Shown: positions 9,571 through 18,639 of the stretch, piece after piece
Layout of the letters: each line of letters opens with the position of its first letter
Numbering within the stretch: position 1 is the stretch's first letter
Source: Gammaproteobacteria bacterium
GTDB lineage: Bacteria; Pseudomonadota; Gammaproteobacteria; Poriferisulfidales; GCA-002705445
Assembly: GCA_029268385.1 (NCBI GenBank)
Contig: JAQWPG010000008.1
Coordinates: forward strand, 62,001-126,000
Length of the DNA: 64,000 bases
Direction of reading: 5' to 3'
Made by a program: the position numbers and the translations under genes
Notes under the pieces: model-generated
Database searches by the model: none
Seen by the model: only the letters and a program-made list of their open reading frames with translations
Told to the model about the DNA's origin: nothing

Positions 9571-9917
9571 AAAAAATTCACATTCTAGAATACATAACTT
9601 ATATGTTATTAGTAATATTAATTATAATAATTGCATCATGGAATTCTCTAATAAACCCATCTGATACAATCCCTAGAATTATTCCAACAATAATATATAA
9701 CATACCGCTTCTGATACTAATGGTAAAACTTAAAAAAAATCAATTTAGCACTTACATCATGATGTCATACATAATGCTACTGTACTTTGTTATAGGAATT
9801 GGAAATACAACAAATAAGGAAACATTTACTTTTGGCATAATAATTTCTTTTGTAAGTTTATCAATTTTTTTAAGTTCGATACTTTATGTTAGAGAAAAAA
9901 AAAGAATATCAAGCTAA
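9567..9917 (+). CDS. DUF2069 family membrane protein
   Basis: A 116-residue inner-membrane protein with about four hydrophobic segments, matching the small DUF2069 family often found after wrbA; its function is unknown. I chose the ATG overlapping the wrbA stop (ATGA) over a GTG 45 nt upstream inside wrbA, because the shorter form begins near the first membrane helix and shows typical coupling. The 3' end overlaps the convergent hda gene by 9 bp, leaving no room for a terminator. Confidence 0.8.
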   Translation: MKKIHILEYITYMLLVILIIIIASWNSLINPSDTIPRIIPTIIYNIPLLILMVKLKKNQFSTYIMMSYIMLLYFVIGIGNTTNKETFTFGIIISFVSLSIFLSSILYVREKKRISS

Positions 9918-10595
9918 AATATTATTTATGTCTCTCGTGCTAACTTTTTTCTGAGTCGAGAAAGAATATAATCCTGCCTTGTGAATTATATTAACTAAAG
10001 AAGATAAATTTCTTTCTTCCCTTTGTAAAAGATATTTACACACATTAAAAGAGATGTTGTATTCTTTTTCAAGTATAATTTTCTGCAATATTTTTTCTTT
10101 AATTATATCATCTGCATTATTAATTTTGAAAACCAAACCCCAAGACAATCTTGAGTGTAAATCTTTTAGGTCAATATTTCTAGATAATAAACTTGAGGAA
10201 GATGTATAAATAATTTTCTTTGAGCTTTCTAAAACTTTGTTTACCAAAATGAAAAAACTGTGTTCCCATTCTTCTATTCCAAAAATAATATCAATATCGT
10301 CAATGCATATCAAATCATATTCACTAAAACTATTAATTATATCTGGGCTAAATAACTTATAATCCTTAATAGGCAAATAAACACATTTTTTTTCTTTAGA
10401 GAAATAATTACATGCAGAATACAAGATATGAGATTTTCCAGAAAAATTCTCACCCCATAAAAATATTTGATTATTATTATTATTATATATGTTTACAATA
10501 CTTTCTAAAATATTTAAATTTGAAGCATCGTTACTGTAAAAGTTTTCAAAAGTCTGTTTGACATTTTTTTGGTACGGCAGTATTAATTGATTCAT
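9909..10595 (-). CDS. hda: DnaA regulatory inactivator Hda
   Basis: A 228-residue DnaA-like AAA+ protein without DNA-binding domain IV. With the DNA-loaded sliding clamp it triggers hydrolysis of DnaA-ATP and prevents re-initiation of replication. The N-terminus has a clamp-binding motif QLILPY (residues 3-8), as in other Hda proteins. It is followed by a Walker A-like GENFSGKS near 49 and Walker B LICIDDIDII near 95. The start overlaps the upstream phosphatidyltransferase by 4 bp. Proximity to purM-purN is the usual gammaproteobacterial context. Confidence 0.92.
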   Translation of the reverse strand: MNQLILPYQKNVKQTFENFYSNDASNLNILESIVNIYNNNNNQIFLWGENFSGKSHILYSACNYFSKEKKCVYLPIKDYKLFSPDIINSFSEYDLICIDDIDIIFGIEEWEHSFFILVNKVLESSKKIIYTSSSSLLSRNIDLKDLHSRLSWGLVFKINNADDIIKEKILQKIILEKEYNISFNVCKYLLQREERNLSSLVNIIHKAGLYSFSTQKKVSTRDINNILA

Positions 10596-11149
10596 ATATT
10601 ATCTACTAATTTCGTGTTTTTAAAAACGATATATTTTTTGTATTTGTAAATGTATTCCAAGGCACTAAATATAGTGGTTAATGCAACAGCATTAATAATA
10701 TCCTGAATATAAGTTAAGTTCACAATATTATTTAAAAATAGCAAACAAAATGTTACTAGAACAATTTGCATAAAAGTATTAATTTTGCTTAAAAAAATTG
10801 GCTTTAGCTCGAGATAGTTATTATTTTTTTGCCTTATTATTATACCAGCAAGTATTATTAAATCTCTTGCCAATGCTATAACTAAAATATAGTAAGGCAG
10901 TATGTTTGCATAACATAAAATAAAAAAAGCAGTATTTACCATTAATTTATCAGCTACAGCATCAAGGTAGGCCCCTAGTATTGACTCAGAATTTAAATAT
11001 CTTGCCAAAGCTCCATCTAATGCATCTGTAAAACTCATAATCAAAAATAAATATAACGCTATTTCGTTATAGTCATTTAGCAAAAAAAAAGCAAATATTG
11101 GTATTATTAAAATTCTTAATCCGCTTATAATATTTGGTATATAATCCAT
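10592..11149 (-). CDS. CDP-alcohol phosphatidyltransferase (PgsA-like)
   Basis: An integral membrane enzyme that transfers a phosphatidyl group from CDP-diacylglycerol to an alcohol. Length and N-terminus (MDYIPNIISGLRI) resemble PgsA, phosphatidylglycerophosphate synthase. The family signature D-x2-D-G-x2-A-R-x8-G-x3-D-x3-D is complete near residues 45-70. Several hydrophobic helices span the protein. I start at the ATG (185 aa). A TTG 18 nt upstream would add six atypical residues and is less likely. The end overlaps hda by 4 bp. A second housekeeping PgsA elsewhere cannot be excluded. Confidence 0.85.
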   Translation of the reverse strand: MDYIPNIISGLRILIIPIFAFFLLNDYNEIALYLFLIMSFTDALDGALARYLNSESILGAYLDAVADKLMVNTAFFILCYANILPYYILVIALARDLIILAGIIIRQKNNNYLELKPIFLSKINTFMQIVLVTFCLLFLNNIVNLTYIQDIINAVALTTIFSALEYIYKYKKYIVFKNTKLVDNI

Positions 11150-11201
11150 GTATGTATTTTGACACAAAAATACAATAATTTAACAAATATTAGGACAGGA
11201 A

Positions 11202-12257
11202 ATGCCAAAAAAAAATAATGTTAATAATCATAAAGTTACTTACAAAAACTCAGGTGTGTCTATAGAAAATGCCGACAAATTAATTGATAAAATTAAACCC
11301 ATTGCTAAAAAAACTTGTGATAAAAATGTCATGGGAAGTATTGGCGGGTTTGGAGCACTATATGATATATCAAAACTCAAATATAAAAATCCTGTTTTGG
11401 TATCTGGAACTGACGGCGTTGGTACAAAGCTAAAGCTAGCACTCAAACTAAGAAAATTAAATTGGATAGGGATAGATTTGGTAGCAATGTGTGTAAATGA
11501 TATTATTGCACAGGGGGCAAAACCACTATTTTTTCTAGATTACTATGCCACTAGTAAACTAAATATAAAGAAAAGCTTTGATATAATAAAAGGTATTGCA
11601 GAAGGTTGTAAAATCAGCGAAATGTCATTAATAGGTGGTGAAACAGCTGAAATGCCAAAAGTATATAAAAAAGATGATTTCGATATCGCAGGATTTTGTA
11701 TTGGCATAATAGAGAAAAAAGATATATTACCTAAAAGTAATATTGCACAAGGAGACTGTGTAATTGGAATTAGATCAAATGGACTTCACTCAAATGGCTA
11801 CTCTTTAATAAATCATATGTTAGATAAAAACAAAATTAAACTAAGCGATCTTATTGGAAAGAGTAAGTTAAGTTCACTTCTGATTAAACCAACAAAAATA
11901 TATACAGATATTTTAAAAATAAAATCTTTTAAAAAAATTAAAGGTATTGCTAATATTACTGGCGGAGGATTAACAGAAAATATTCCAAGAATAATACCAA
12001 ATAATAAAAGCGTTGAAATTAACTTTCAAGATTTAAAAATTCCTAAAATATTTTTATATATTCAAGAGAAAGGGAACATAGAAAACGAAGAAATTCTTAA
12101 GGTATTGAATTGCGGAATAGGAATGGTTTTAATTTCTAAAAAAACTGACGCTGATATTATTATTAATGATCTTAAAAAATATAAATTACAATCTCATGTT
12201 ATTGGAAAAGTGATAAATAAAAAAGGAAAACCAATTGTAAATTATATAAATATTTAA
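11202..12257 (+). CDS. purM: Phosphoribosylformylglycinamidine cyclo-ligase
   Basis: AIR synthetase; converts FGAM to aminoimidazole ribonucleotide with ATP in purine synthesis. The 351-residue protein has the family motifs GTDGVGTKLKLA near residue 70, GGETAEMP near 145 and the GGGLTENIPR segment near 250. A clear AGGACAGGA ribosome-binding site precedes the ATG. purN follows after 2 nt, forming the conserved purMN operon. The gap to the divergent phosphatidyltransferase is about 52 bp. Confidence 0.97.
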   Translation: MPKKNNVNNHKVTYKNSGVSIENADKLIDKIKPIAKKTCDKNVMGSIGGFGALYDISKLKYKNPVLVSGTDGVGTKLKLALKLRKLNWIGIDLVAMCVNDIIAQGAKPLFFLDYYATSKLNIKKSFDIIKGIAEGCKISEMSLIGGETAEMPKVYKKDDFDIAGFCIGIIEKKDILPKSNIAQGDCVIGIRSNGLHSNGYSLINHMLDKNKIKLSDLIGKSKLSSLLIKPTKIYTDILKIKSFKKIKGIANITGGGLTENIPRIIPNNKSVEINFQDLKIPKIFLYIQEKGNIENEEILKVLNCGIGMVLISKKTDADIIINDLKKYKLQSHVIGKVINKKGKPIVNYINI

Positions 12258-12259
12258 TT

Positions 12260-12895
12260 ATGATTTCTTTAAGTATACTTTTTTCTGGTCGAGGCTCTAA
12301 TGCATTATCAATATTAAATAATATTGTTATTAATAAATTAAATTTCAAAGTAAAAAATGTTGTCTGTAATAAAAAAGATGCGCCTGGAATAGAGCTAATC
12401 AAAGAATGCGGCTTTATTCCAAAAATATTAGATATAAACTCATATATAGATAAAACTAAATATAATATTGAGTTGGGAAAAATTTTAAATCCTGCAGATA
12501 ACGATTTATTAGTGCTGTGTGGATACATGAGTAAGTTGCCTGATCATATTATAAAATCATATAATGGCAATGTTATAAACATTCACCCATCATTATTGCC
12601 AAAATACAAGGGTTTAAATACTCATAAACAAGTTATTTTCAATAAAGATAAATTTCATGGTTGCACAACTCATTATGTTACAAATAATATTGATTGTGGC
12701 CCAATTATTGCGCAATTAAGAATTCCTGTTGAATCTAGCGATGATGAAATATCAATTGCAAAAAAACTTTTGCCTAATGAACACAAACTGTATTTCAATA
12801 CACTAAAATTTATTGAAAAAGGTAAACTTAATCTACTTGGCAATGAAATTTTCTTCGATGGAAAATTACTAAAAGACCCCATTAGGTTTACTTAA
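12260..12895 (+). CDS. purN: Phosphoribosylglycinamide formyltransferase
   Basis: Transfers a formyl group from 10-formyl-tetrahydrofolate to GAR in purine synthesis. The 211-residue protein shows the substrate loop SGRGSNA near residue 10, the catalytic NIHPSLLPKYKG segment (Asn/His near 110) and the conserved aspartate in NIDCGPIIAQ near 150. It depends on folate C1 units, so folate metabolism coexists with the H4MPT-type genes seen later. The stop overlaps the convergent nitrilase gene by 4 bp. Confidence 0.96.
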   Translation: MISLSILFSGRGSNALSILNNIVINKLNFKVKNVVCNKKDAPGIELIKECGFIPKILDINSYIDKTKYNIELGKILNPADNDLLVLCGYMSKLPDHIIKSYNGNVINIHPSLLPKYKGLNTHKQVIFNKDKFHGCTTHYVTNNIDCGPIIAQLRIPVESSDDEISIAKKLLPNEHKLYFNTLKFIEKGKLNLLGNEIFFDGKLLKDPIRFT

Positions 12896-13707
12896 AATTT
12901 TCTATGCTCTAAACAGGGGAAGCTTTTTCTCAGTTTTTTTAGAGATTCTAGATCTATTGTTGAAATTATTACACCAGATTTATTTTTTATAGTATCTAAT
13001 GTCTCTCCCCATGGATTCACAATAATTGAGTTACCATACGTTTTTCTTCCGCAAACATGATATCCTCCTTGTGCACTTGCTGCAAAGTATACTAGATTTT
13101 CAATTGCTCTTGATTTAATTAGATGGTCCCAATGAGCCTTTCCTGTTACTGAAGTGAAAGCTGCTGGCATGCAAATTAAGTCAACGTTTTTTTCAGAAAT
13201 CTTTCTAAATAATTCCGGAAACCTTAAATCGTAGCATATAGCCAGTCCAATTTTACAGAACGGGGTTTCAACTACTACTATTGATTCACCATGATTATAA
13301 ATATCAGACTCTCTGTACTTCTCATTTGTTTCTAATAAGTCAACATCAAATAAATGCACTTTGTTATATGACGATACTATTACACCATTATTATCAAAAA
13401 CTATACAGGTTGAGAAAACTTTATCTTTATTATTTGTTTTTATTGGAATTGTGCCTGCAATAATCCAAATATCATTTTTTATCGCTAAGCTTTTTAAAAA
13501 GTCTTGGATTTTCCCTTGCCCAAGATCTTCTTTTATATCAAGGTACATTGAATCATATTCTGCCATCATGGCAAAATTTTCTGGCAAAACAACAATGTCA
13601 GCACCAAGTTTTTTTGATTTTTCAATATACTTACTAACTTCTATCAAATTCGCTTCAACATTTGGACCTGAGGCAATTTGCACACATGATACTTTAAAAC
13701 TTTTCAT
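12892..13707 (-). CDS. Carbon-nitrogen hydrolase (Nit1/Nit2-like)
   Basis: A 271-residue nitrilase-superfamily amidohydrolase. The Glu-Lys-Cys triad is visible: VLPENFAMM near residue 41, YNKVHLFD near 118 and GLAICYDLRFPELF near 150. In this subfamily known activities include omega-amidase and hydrolysis of deaminated glutathione; the exact substrate cannot be read here. The start overlaps yhdP by 4 bp, and the yhdP-nitrilase pair is conserved in gammaproteobacteria. Cytoplasmic, with no signal peptide. Confidence 0.9.
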   Translation of the reverse strand: MKSFKVSCVQIASGPNVEANLIEVSKYIEKSKKLGADIVVLPENFAMMAEYDSMYLDIKEDLGQGKIQDFLKSLAIKNDIWIIAGTIPIKTNNKDKVFSTCIVFDNNGVIVSSYNKVHLFDVDLLETNEKYRESDIYNHGESIVVVETPFCKIGLAICYDLRFPELFRKISEKNVDLICMPAAFTSVTGKAHWDHLIKSRAIENLVYFAASAQGGYHVCGRKTYGNSIIVNPWGETLDTIKNKSGVIISTIDLESLKKLRKSFPCLEHRKF

Positions 13708-16700
13708 TCAAATAACTCCTCAATAGTATCTAAAGCACTAGACTTTTTTTTAATAATTTTAATTATAGGATCATCCCATGTACCAGAAACATTATATTTA
13801 ATTTTTATTAAATCGTTAATATCTTTTCCAAAAGCTTTAGCTAATTTTTCAGCAGCAAATGTTGCTGCAGCAGTGATTGGTCCGCCTAAAAGAGCTATAG
13901 CAGGAAGAGCTTCGCCAAATTCTGGGCTAGCAACAACCTGCATATCATATGTTTCATTAATAATATCTGTAGTACCAACTGCTAGCATTTCTGCCGAAGG
14001 GCCTTTTATCAACAAATTTGTTGTGAAAATATCTCCATAATCAATACGAAAATCCCCATCTAAAGAATTAAAATAAAAGCCATTTTTTGTAACGTCATCA
14101 AAGTCTAAAGATAATCGCTTTGATAGAAGGTCAATATTAAATAACCCAAATATTCTTGAAGCTCTACTACCAACCTTTTTAAGTCTACCATCCTTCATTT
14201 TTATAGAGAATTTACCATAAACTTTTTCAATACTATAATCAAATAATCCTCCTTGCCAACTAATATCAAAGTTAGACAAAATAGAAGAATCTCTAATGCT
14301 ATGATCAATTCCCCAATAATTTAATAATTCTTGCAAATTTTCGCCAGTAGCATTAATTTTAAAATTCGATATGTTGTTATATTCAATATTTCCATTTGCA
14401 TTAATGTTAATTTTTTTATTCTTGGCACTAATCTCATTAAATACAAAGCTACTATTGTTTGAGTTACCATTAATATAAAAATTATCTAAGACAATATTAT
14501 CATTAACAAATTTACTAAAAGTAATATCGATTTTATTGATAAAAGATAATATATTGTTCTGCTTAGAATTTTTATTGATTTTCTTCCAATCTTTTAAATC
14601 AATAAAATTAAGTGCTCCATAAATATCAAAGCCATTCTTCGGTATGATATTTTTTTCTCCTGAAAAATTAATATAACCATTTAACGGTTTTAAGGTTTTA
14701 ATTTCAGAGTAAATATTATTATACTTGATCTCAATATTCTCGAACGCAGTTTTTTTAAAACTAGCAGAAATCTGAATATCAGATTCTGTATTTTTCTTTT
14801 TTTTAAAAGGTGATGGGTAATCTACTATTGTCCCTCGTAGATCTGAAACTGCTTTAATCAATATTTTATCTTCATTACTATTAAAACCAGGTATAATAAT
14901 ATTATATTTCCAGGAGGAATTCCCTGCTATATAGTCTTTAATATTTGATGCATCAATATAGTCATTAATATTTAAAATTTGTGTTCCGCTAATAATAAAA
15001 TTATCATCTTTGTCACTTTTTAATTTAAACTTAATTTCATTATTATTATAAAAACCTTTTATATAATCGTCGTCATTTGTATAAAATTTTCTATTATCGT
15101 AATAAATTTTTCCATTTATTTCTTTAAATTGATTTTTATCGTCTAAGTTATAGCTTAAATTTTGAAGTTTTACCTCACTCTTAACTATATTTTTTTTACC
15201 ATTAAACGGCAAATTCATAAAAAAACCCGTTTCAGCATTTCCATTGATTGCTTGAATTTTATTAGAATTAATATTTGATAACCCTGCCCTGTTAGAAAAA
15301 ATTAATAAATCACGAAAAGGACCTTTTAAATTACCTTTTATTAATAACTCAGTATTTTGTACATCATAAATGTTCAATGTTGGGGAGATTAATTTTGTTT
15401 GAAGAATACTAATATCATTAGAAATGAATTTAGCCGACCTATTTTTAAAATACGCCGTACCTTTGATATTTTCGAAAGGCAACCAACCTTTTTTATAGTC
15501 AACATCAAGATTGTTTATTGGGAACACAGCATAAGAAAGCCCGAATAAACTATCATAAAATGGAAAATCTGATATTGAACCATTAATAAAGATTTTAGCA
15601 TCTCTTGAATATCCTTTCGTAAAAGCACTATTAAAATAGTTTGATGATTCTAAAGAGATAAAACTATTAGGGAAATAGCTTGTTATATATCTCATGTCAA
15701 CAAAATTTATAGAAGAAACAACTTTTATGCTATCTTCTTTTTTATCTACAAAACCTGATAAATTTATATCAATTTCATCATTTTTAAGAACAACTTGATT
15801 AAAAGTTATAATAGGATTATTAAAATCTTCAATACTTATTTTACCATCAAATAATTTAAAAAATAAATCTTTTCTAACAACTTCTTTAAAACTAAATTTT
15901 ATATCGTTAGAGAAGGAATTAATAAATAGGTTGTTTTTACTTGATTCAACATACCCTGAAAAATTTTTTATATAATTTTTATTTACAAAGATATTTGTTT
16001 TTGAGAAATTTCCTTTAAGAAAAAAATTACTAATATCATTAATATCATAAAACTTTAAATAAAGTGATTTCGCAACTCCTGAAAAAGAAAAATCACTAAT
16101 TTTAATATTAAAATCTTTAAAAAGATTATCAGTATCAATATTTATTTTATTAGCATAGAAAATAAAACTATTTTCTTTGGTGAAGGATCCCGAAATATCA
16201 CTAAATTTATATAAATTTCCGCTTTTTGCATTTGATGCATATTCATTAATTTCGAATATTAAAGAATCATCATCATTCTTGGAAAGAATAAATTTTGTAT
16301 TTAAATTTTTAATTAATTTTTTATTTATTATTATATCAGATTTTGTTTTTGTATTTATTTCAAATTTACCATTTAGTAAATTATTATCTTTTATTGCTCC
16401 ACTAGATTTTATTAATAAATCTGAATTTATAATTTCTATATTATTTTCTCTAAATAAATTTCTAAAATTATAATTAAAAATACCATCTATTTTAATTTTA
16501 TAATTTAAATATTTTAAATTAGAATTTTCAATTTTTATATTTTCGGCTGCCAAAAAAAAATCTTTATCGCTGTCTAAGCTTGCTTGTAAATAAATATGAT
16601 TTTTCCCTATTGTTATATTTGATTTTTGTAGATCAAATATATTTTCTTTATACTTTATTATAAAATTAGAATCTTCTATATGAATATTATCTATTAAAAA

Positions 16701-17087
16701 TGAACTTGAGGACTTTTTTGTTTTTATTAATGCTAATATGTTGAAAATATTTTCTTCTAGTCGTATATTTTTTAAATACACTGATTTTATTACTGGCTTA
16801 AAAAGAAATATCGTTTTATAGATATCTAGATGTGCTTTGATTTTTTCTGGGTATTGAAAATTGCGTTTTATATCTTTGTCTAAAATTTTTATCTCTATAG
16901 ATGGGTATAAACCTCCCCAATTTGTCTTTACTTTTTTTACTACTATATTAGATTTATCAATTTTTGCAATGTAACTCTGTATAAAATTTACATCATTATC
17001 TATGTAGTATATAAACATCCTTGCCGCAAAAGATGTTATTGCAATATATGCAATTAATATTATTGTTATATACCTTAAAATTTTCAT
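13704..17087 (-). CDS. yhdP: YhdP family AsmA-like phospholipid-transport protein
   Basis: A 1127-residue envelope protein of the AsmA-like/DUF3971 family. E. coli YhdP, with TamB and YdbH, carries phospholipids between inner and outer membrane. One N-terminal transmembrane helix (about residues 7-28) anchors a long periplasmic beta-rich region full of asparagine, isoleucine and lysine. The conserved C-terminal AsmA-like region includes LLGGPITAAATFAAEKL and ends with SGTWDDPIIK near 1105. Length is slightly below E. coli YhdP (1266 aa). It lies between rlmH and the nitrilase gene, overlapping the latter by 4 bp. Confidence 0.9.
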   Translation of the reverse strand: MKILRYITIILIAYIAITSFAARMFIYYIDNDVNFIQSYIAKIDKSNIVVKKVKTNWGGLYPSIEIKILDKDIKRNFQYPEKIKAHLDIYKTIFLFKPVIKSVYLKNIRLEENIFNILALIKTKKSSSSFLIDNIHIEDSNFIIKYKENIFDLQKSNITIGKNHIYLQASLDSDKDFFLAAENIKIENSNLKYLNYKIKIDGIFNYNFRNLFRENNIEIINSDLLIKSSGAIKDNNLLNGKFEINTKTKSDIIINKKLIKNLNTKFILSKNDDDSLIFEINEYASNAKSGNLYKFSDISGSFTKENSFIFYANKINIDTDNLFKDFNIKISDFSFSGVAKSLYLKFYDINDISNFFLKGNFSKTNIFVNKNYIKNFSGYVESSKNNLFINSFSNDIKFSFKEVVRKDLFFKLFDGKISIEDFNNPIITFNQVVLKNDEIDINLSGFVDKKEDSIKVVSSINFVDMRYITSYFPNSFISLESSNYFNSAFTKGYSRDAKIFINGSISDFPFYDSLFGLSYAVFPINNLDVDYKKGWLPFENIKGTAYFKNRSAKFISNDISILQTKLISPTLNIYDVQNTELLIKGNLKGPFRDLLIFSNRAGLSNINSNKIQAINGNAETGFFMNLPFNGKKNIVKSEVKLQNLSYNLDDKNQFKEINGKIYYDNRKFYTNDDDYIKGFYNNNEIKFKLKSDKDDNFIISGTQILNINDYIDASNIKDYIAGNSSWKYNIIIPGFNSNEDKILIKAVSDLRGTIVDYPSPFKKKKNTESDIQISASFKKTAFENIEIKYNNIYSEIKTLKPLNGYINFSGEKNIIPKNGFDIYGALNFIDLKDWKKINKNSKQNNILSFINKIDITFSKFVNDNIVLDNFYINGNSNNSSFVFNEISAKNKKININANGNIEYNNISNFKINATGENLQELLNYWGIDHSIRDSSILSNFDISWQGGLFDYSIEKVYGKFSIKMKDGRLKKVGSRASRIFGLFNIDLLSKRLSLDFDDVTKNGFYFNSLDGDFRIDYGDIFTTNLLIKGPSAEMLAVGTTDIINETYDMQVVASPEFGEALPAIALLGGPITAAATFAAEKLAKAFGKDINDLIKIKYNVSGTWDDPIIKIIKKKSSALDTIEELFE

Positions 17088-17088
17088 T

Positions 17089-17550
17089 TTATGACCTATG
17101 ATATGGATGACTATTCATAATACATATAGACCTATACACTTGTTCTACTAGTATAACCTTAGCCAGTTGATGAGGGAATGTTAAATTTGACAAAGATATT
17201 AAATAGTTAGCCTTTTTTCTAATTTCATCAGATATTCCATCTGGTCCTCCAATAATAAAATATATGTTTGAACTATTTTCAATCCAATTTTTCATTTTGT
17301 TAGAAAATTCATGTGACGAGAAGTTTGTACCTTTTTCATCTAGCGCAACTAGAATTGAGTTGTGCTTAATTAGCGAAAGCGCTTTTTCATATTCTTTTTT
17401 ATAAATATTTTTTTCTGCCTTGATGGTTTTAAAATTTATATTAATAAATTCTATTTTATAAATTTTTTCAATTAGTTTTTTATATTTTTCCGTTAATAAT
17501 TTCTCATATTCTTCATTTTTATTACATATTGCAATAATATAAATTTTCAT
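17089..17550 (-). CDS. rlmH: 23S rRNA pseudouridine-1915 N3-methyltransferase
   Basis: An SPOUT-class methyltransferase acting on pseudouridine 1915 in helix 69 of assembled 70S ribosomes. The 153-residue protein has the SAM-binding IIGGPDGIS motif near residue 101 and the family C-terminus HPYHRS. It follows rsfS by 5 nt in the nadD-rsfS-rlmH cluster, which is conserved across proteobacteria. yhdP begins 1 nt after its stop. Confidence 0.96.
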   Translation of the reverse strand: MKIYIIAICNKNEEYEKLLTEKYKKLIEKIYKIEFININFKTIKAEKNIYKKEYEKALSLIKHNSILVALDEKGTNFSSHEFSNKMKNWIENSSNIYFIIGGPDGISDEIRKKANYLISLSNLTFPHQLAKVILVEQVYRSICIMNSHPYHRS

Positions 17551-17555
17551 TATCG

Positions 17556-17918
17556 CTAGACAGAAGTTTGTTCACTTTTAAAATTATTGTCCGCAGACCA
17601 AAGTTTTTCGAGGCTATAAAATTCTCTTGTTTCATTTAACATTAAATTAATAACTATATCGTAAAGATCAATAAGAACCCATTCTCTATCGAGCTCAACA
17701 CCTCTGATCATTTTTCCATACCCACTTTTTTTTAATCTTTCTGTTACTTCATTCGAAATAGCTTTAATATGAACAGAAGAAGTTCCTGTTCCTATTAGTA
17801 ACAAGTCGGTAAAATTAGATTTTTTACTCACATCTATAGTGACTATATTTTGTGTTTTTAAATTATCTAATGATTCTAAAACTATTTTTTTAATTTTTTC
17901 AATATCTGTATTACTCAT
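17556..17918 (-). CDS. rsfS: Ribosomal silencing factor RsfS
   Basis: Binds ribosomal protein L14 and blocks subunit joining when nutrients are limiting. The 120-residue protein has the family pattern: the NIVTIDVSKKSNFTDLLLIGTGTSS core, the ERLKKSGYG helix and the GVELDREWVLIDLYDIVINLML block. It overlaps the upstream nadD by one base (TAATG) and precedes rlmH, the standard arrangement. Confidence 0.95.
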   Translation of the reverse strand: MSNTDIEKIKKIVLESLDNLKTQNIVTIDVSKKSNFTDLLLIGTGTSSVHIKAISNEVTERLKKSGYGKMIRGVELDREWVLIDLYDIVINLMLNETREFYSLEKLWSADNNFKSEQTSV

Positions 17919-18553
17919 TATTTTCCTGTATATAAGTTATTTCTTTTAATGTATGTCAATACAGCTCCTGGTATCAAGCCCAATGGTTTATTTCCGCTTT
18001 TTATGACATCTCTAATTTGTGATGAGGATATTTTAATAGAAGGTGATTTATGAATATATATTTGTTTTTTTTCATTTTTAATAAAATCTATTTTATTAGA
18101 TGTAATTCTTTCCAAAATTTCAAAACTCATATTATTAATTTTTTCAATATTATAGCCTGGGCGATTTATAACTACTATATTTGTATCTTTTAAGATTTCC
18201 ATATAATTATACCAAGTTTCTATATTTAGAAATACATCTAATCCCACAATTAAACATATATCATCACGATTTTGCTGTTTTTTTATTATTTTAATAGTTT
18301 CGTATGTAAATGAGGTATTTTGTTTTACTATTTCTGTATTATCAGCTACAAAATTATTAGTTTCAGATGAAGATATTAAAGAGACCATATTAAACCTATG
18401 GTTTGCACTTGCGTTAAATGTCTTGTTGGCAGCTGAATTATACGTTGGAACTAACCTTATTTGGTTAAATTCAAAGATATCTGATAATTCATATAAAGGG
18501 TTTATATGTCCAAAATGTATTGGATCAAAACTTCCACCTAAGACTCCTATCAT
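17918..18553 (-). CDS. nadD: Nicotinate-nucleotide adenylyltransferase
   Basis: Adenylates nicotinic acid mononucleotide in NAD synthesis, directly downstream of the PncC reaction. The 211-residue protein carries the nucleotidyltransferase motif GGSFDPIHFGHI at residues 5-16 and the C-terminal ISSSQIRDVIKSG motif near 175. It is the first gene of nadD-rsfS-rlmH. Its promoter must lie in the 86-bp gap shared with the divergent DUF6513 gene. Confidence 0.96.
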   Translation of the reverse strand: MIGVLGGSFDPIHFGHINPLYELSDIFEFNQIRLVPTYNSAANKTFNASANHRFNMVSLISSSETNNFVADNTEIVKQNTSFTYETIKIIKKQQNRDDICLIVGLDVFLNIETWYNYMEILKDTNIVVINRPGYNIEKINNMSFEILERITSNKIDFIKNEKKQIYIHKSPSIKISSSQIRDVIKSGNKPLGLIPGAVLTYIKRNNLYTGK

Positions 18554-18639
18554 ATAAACTTACTTAGTAATTTTAATTCAATTTAGTGTACATTATGCAA
18601 AAACAAAATAAAATATACAATTCAATAAAATGAGATGAG

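Noticed and set aside
11150-11167. TTG start extending the PgsA-like protein by six residues
   Set aside because: The ATG at 11149 gives the normal family N-terminus, and no better ribosome-binding site supports the TTG.
18554-18639. Riboswitch upstream of the H4MPT-type genes
   Set aside because: The 86-bp divergent gap is nearly all A/T with no stable stem or known aptamer motif, and it is too short for most riboswitches.
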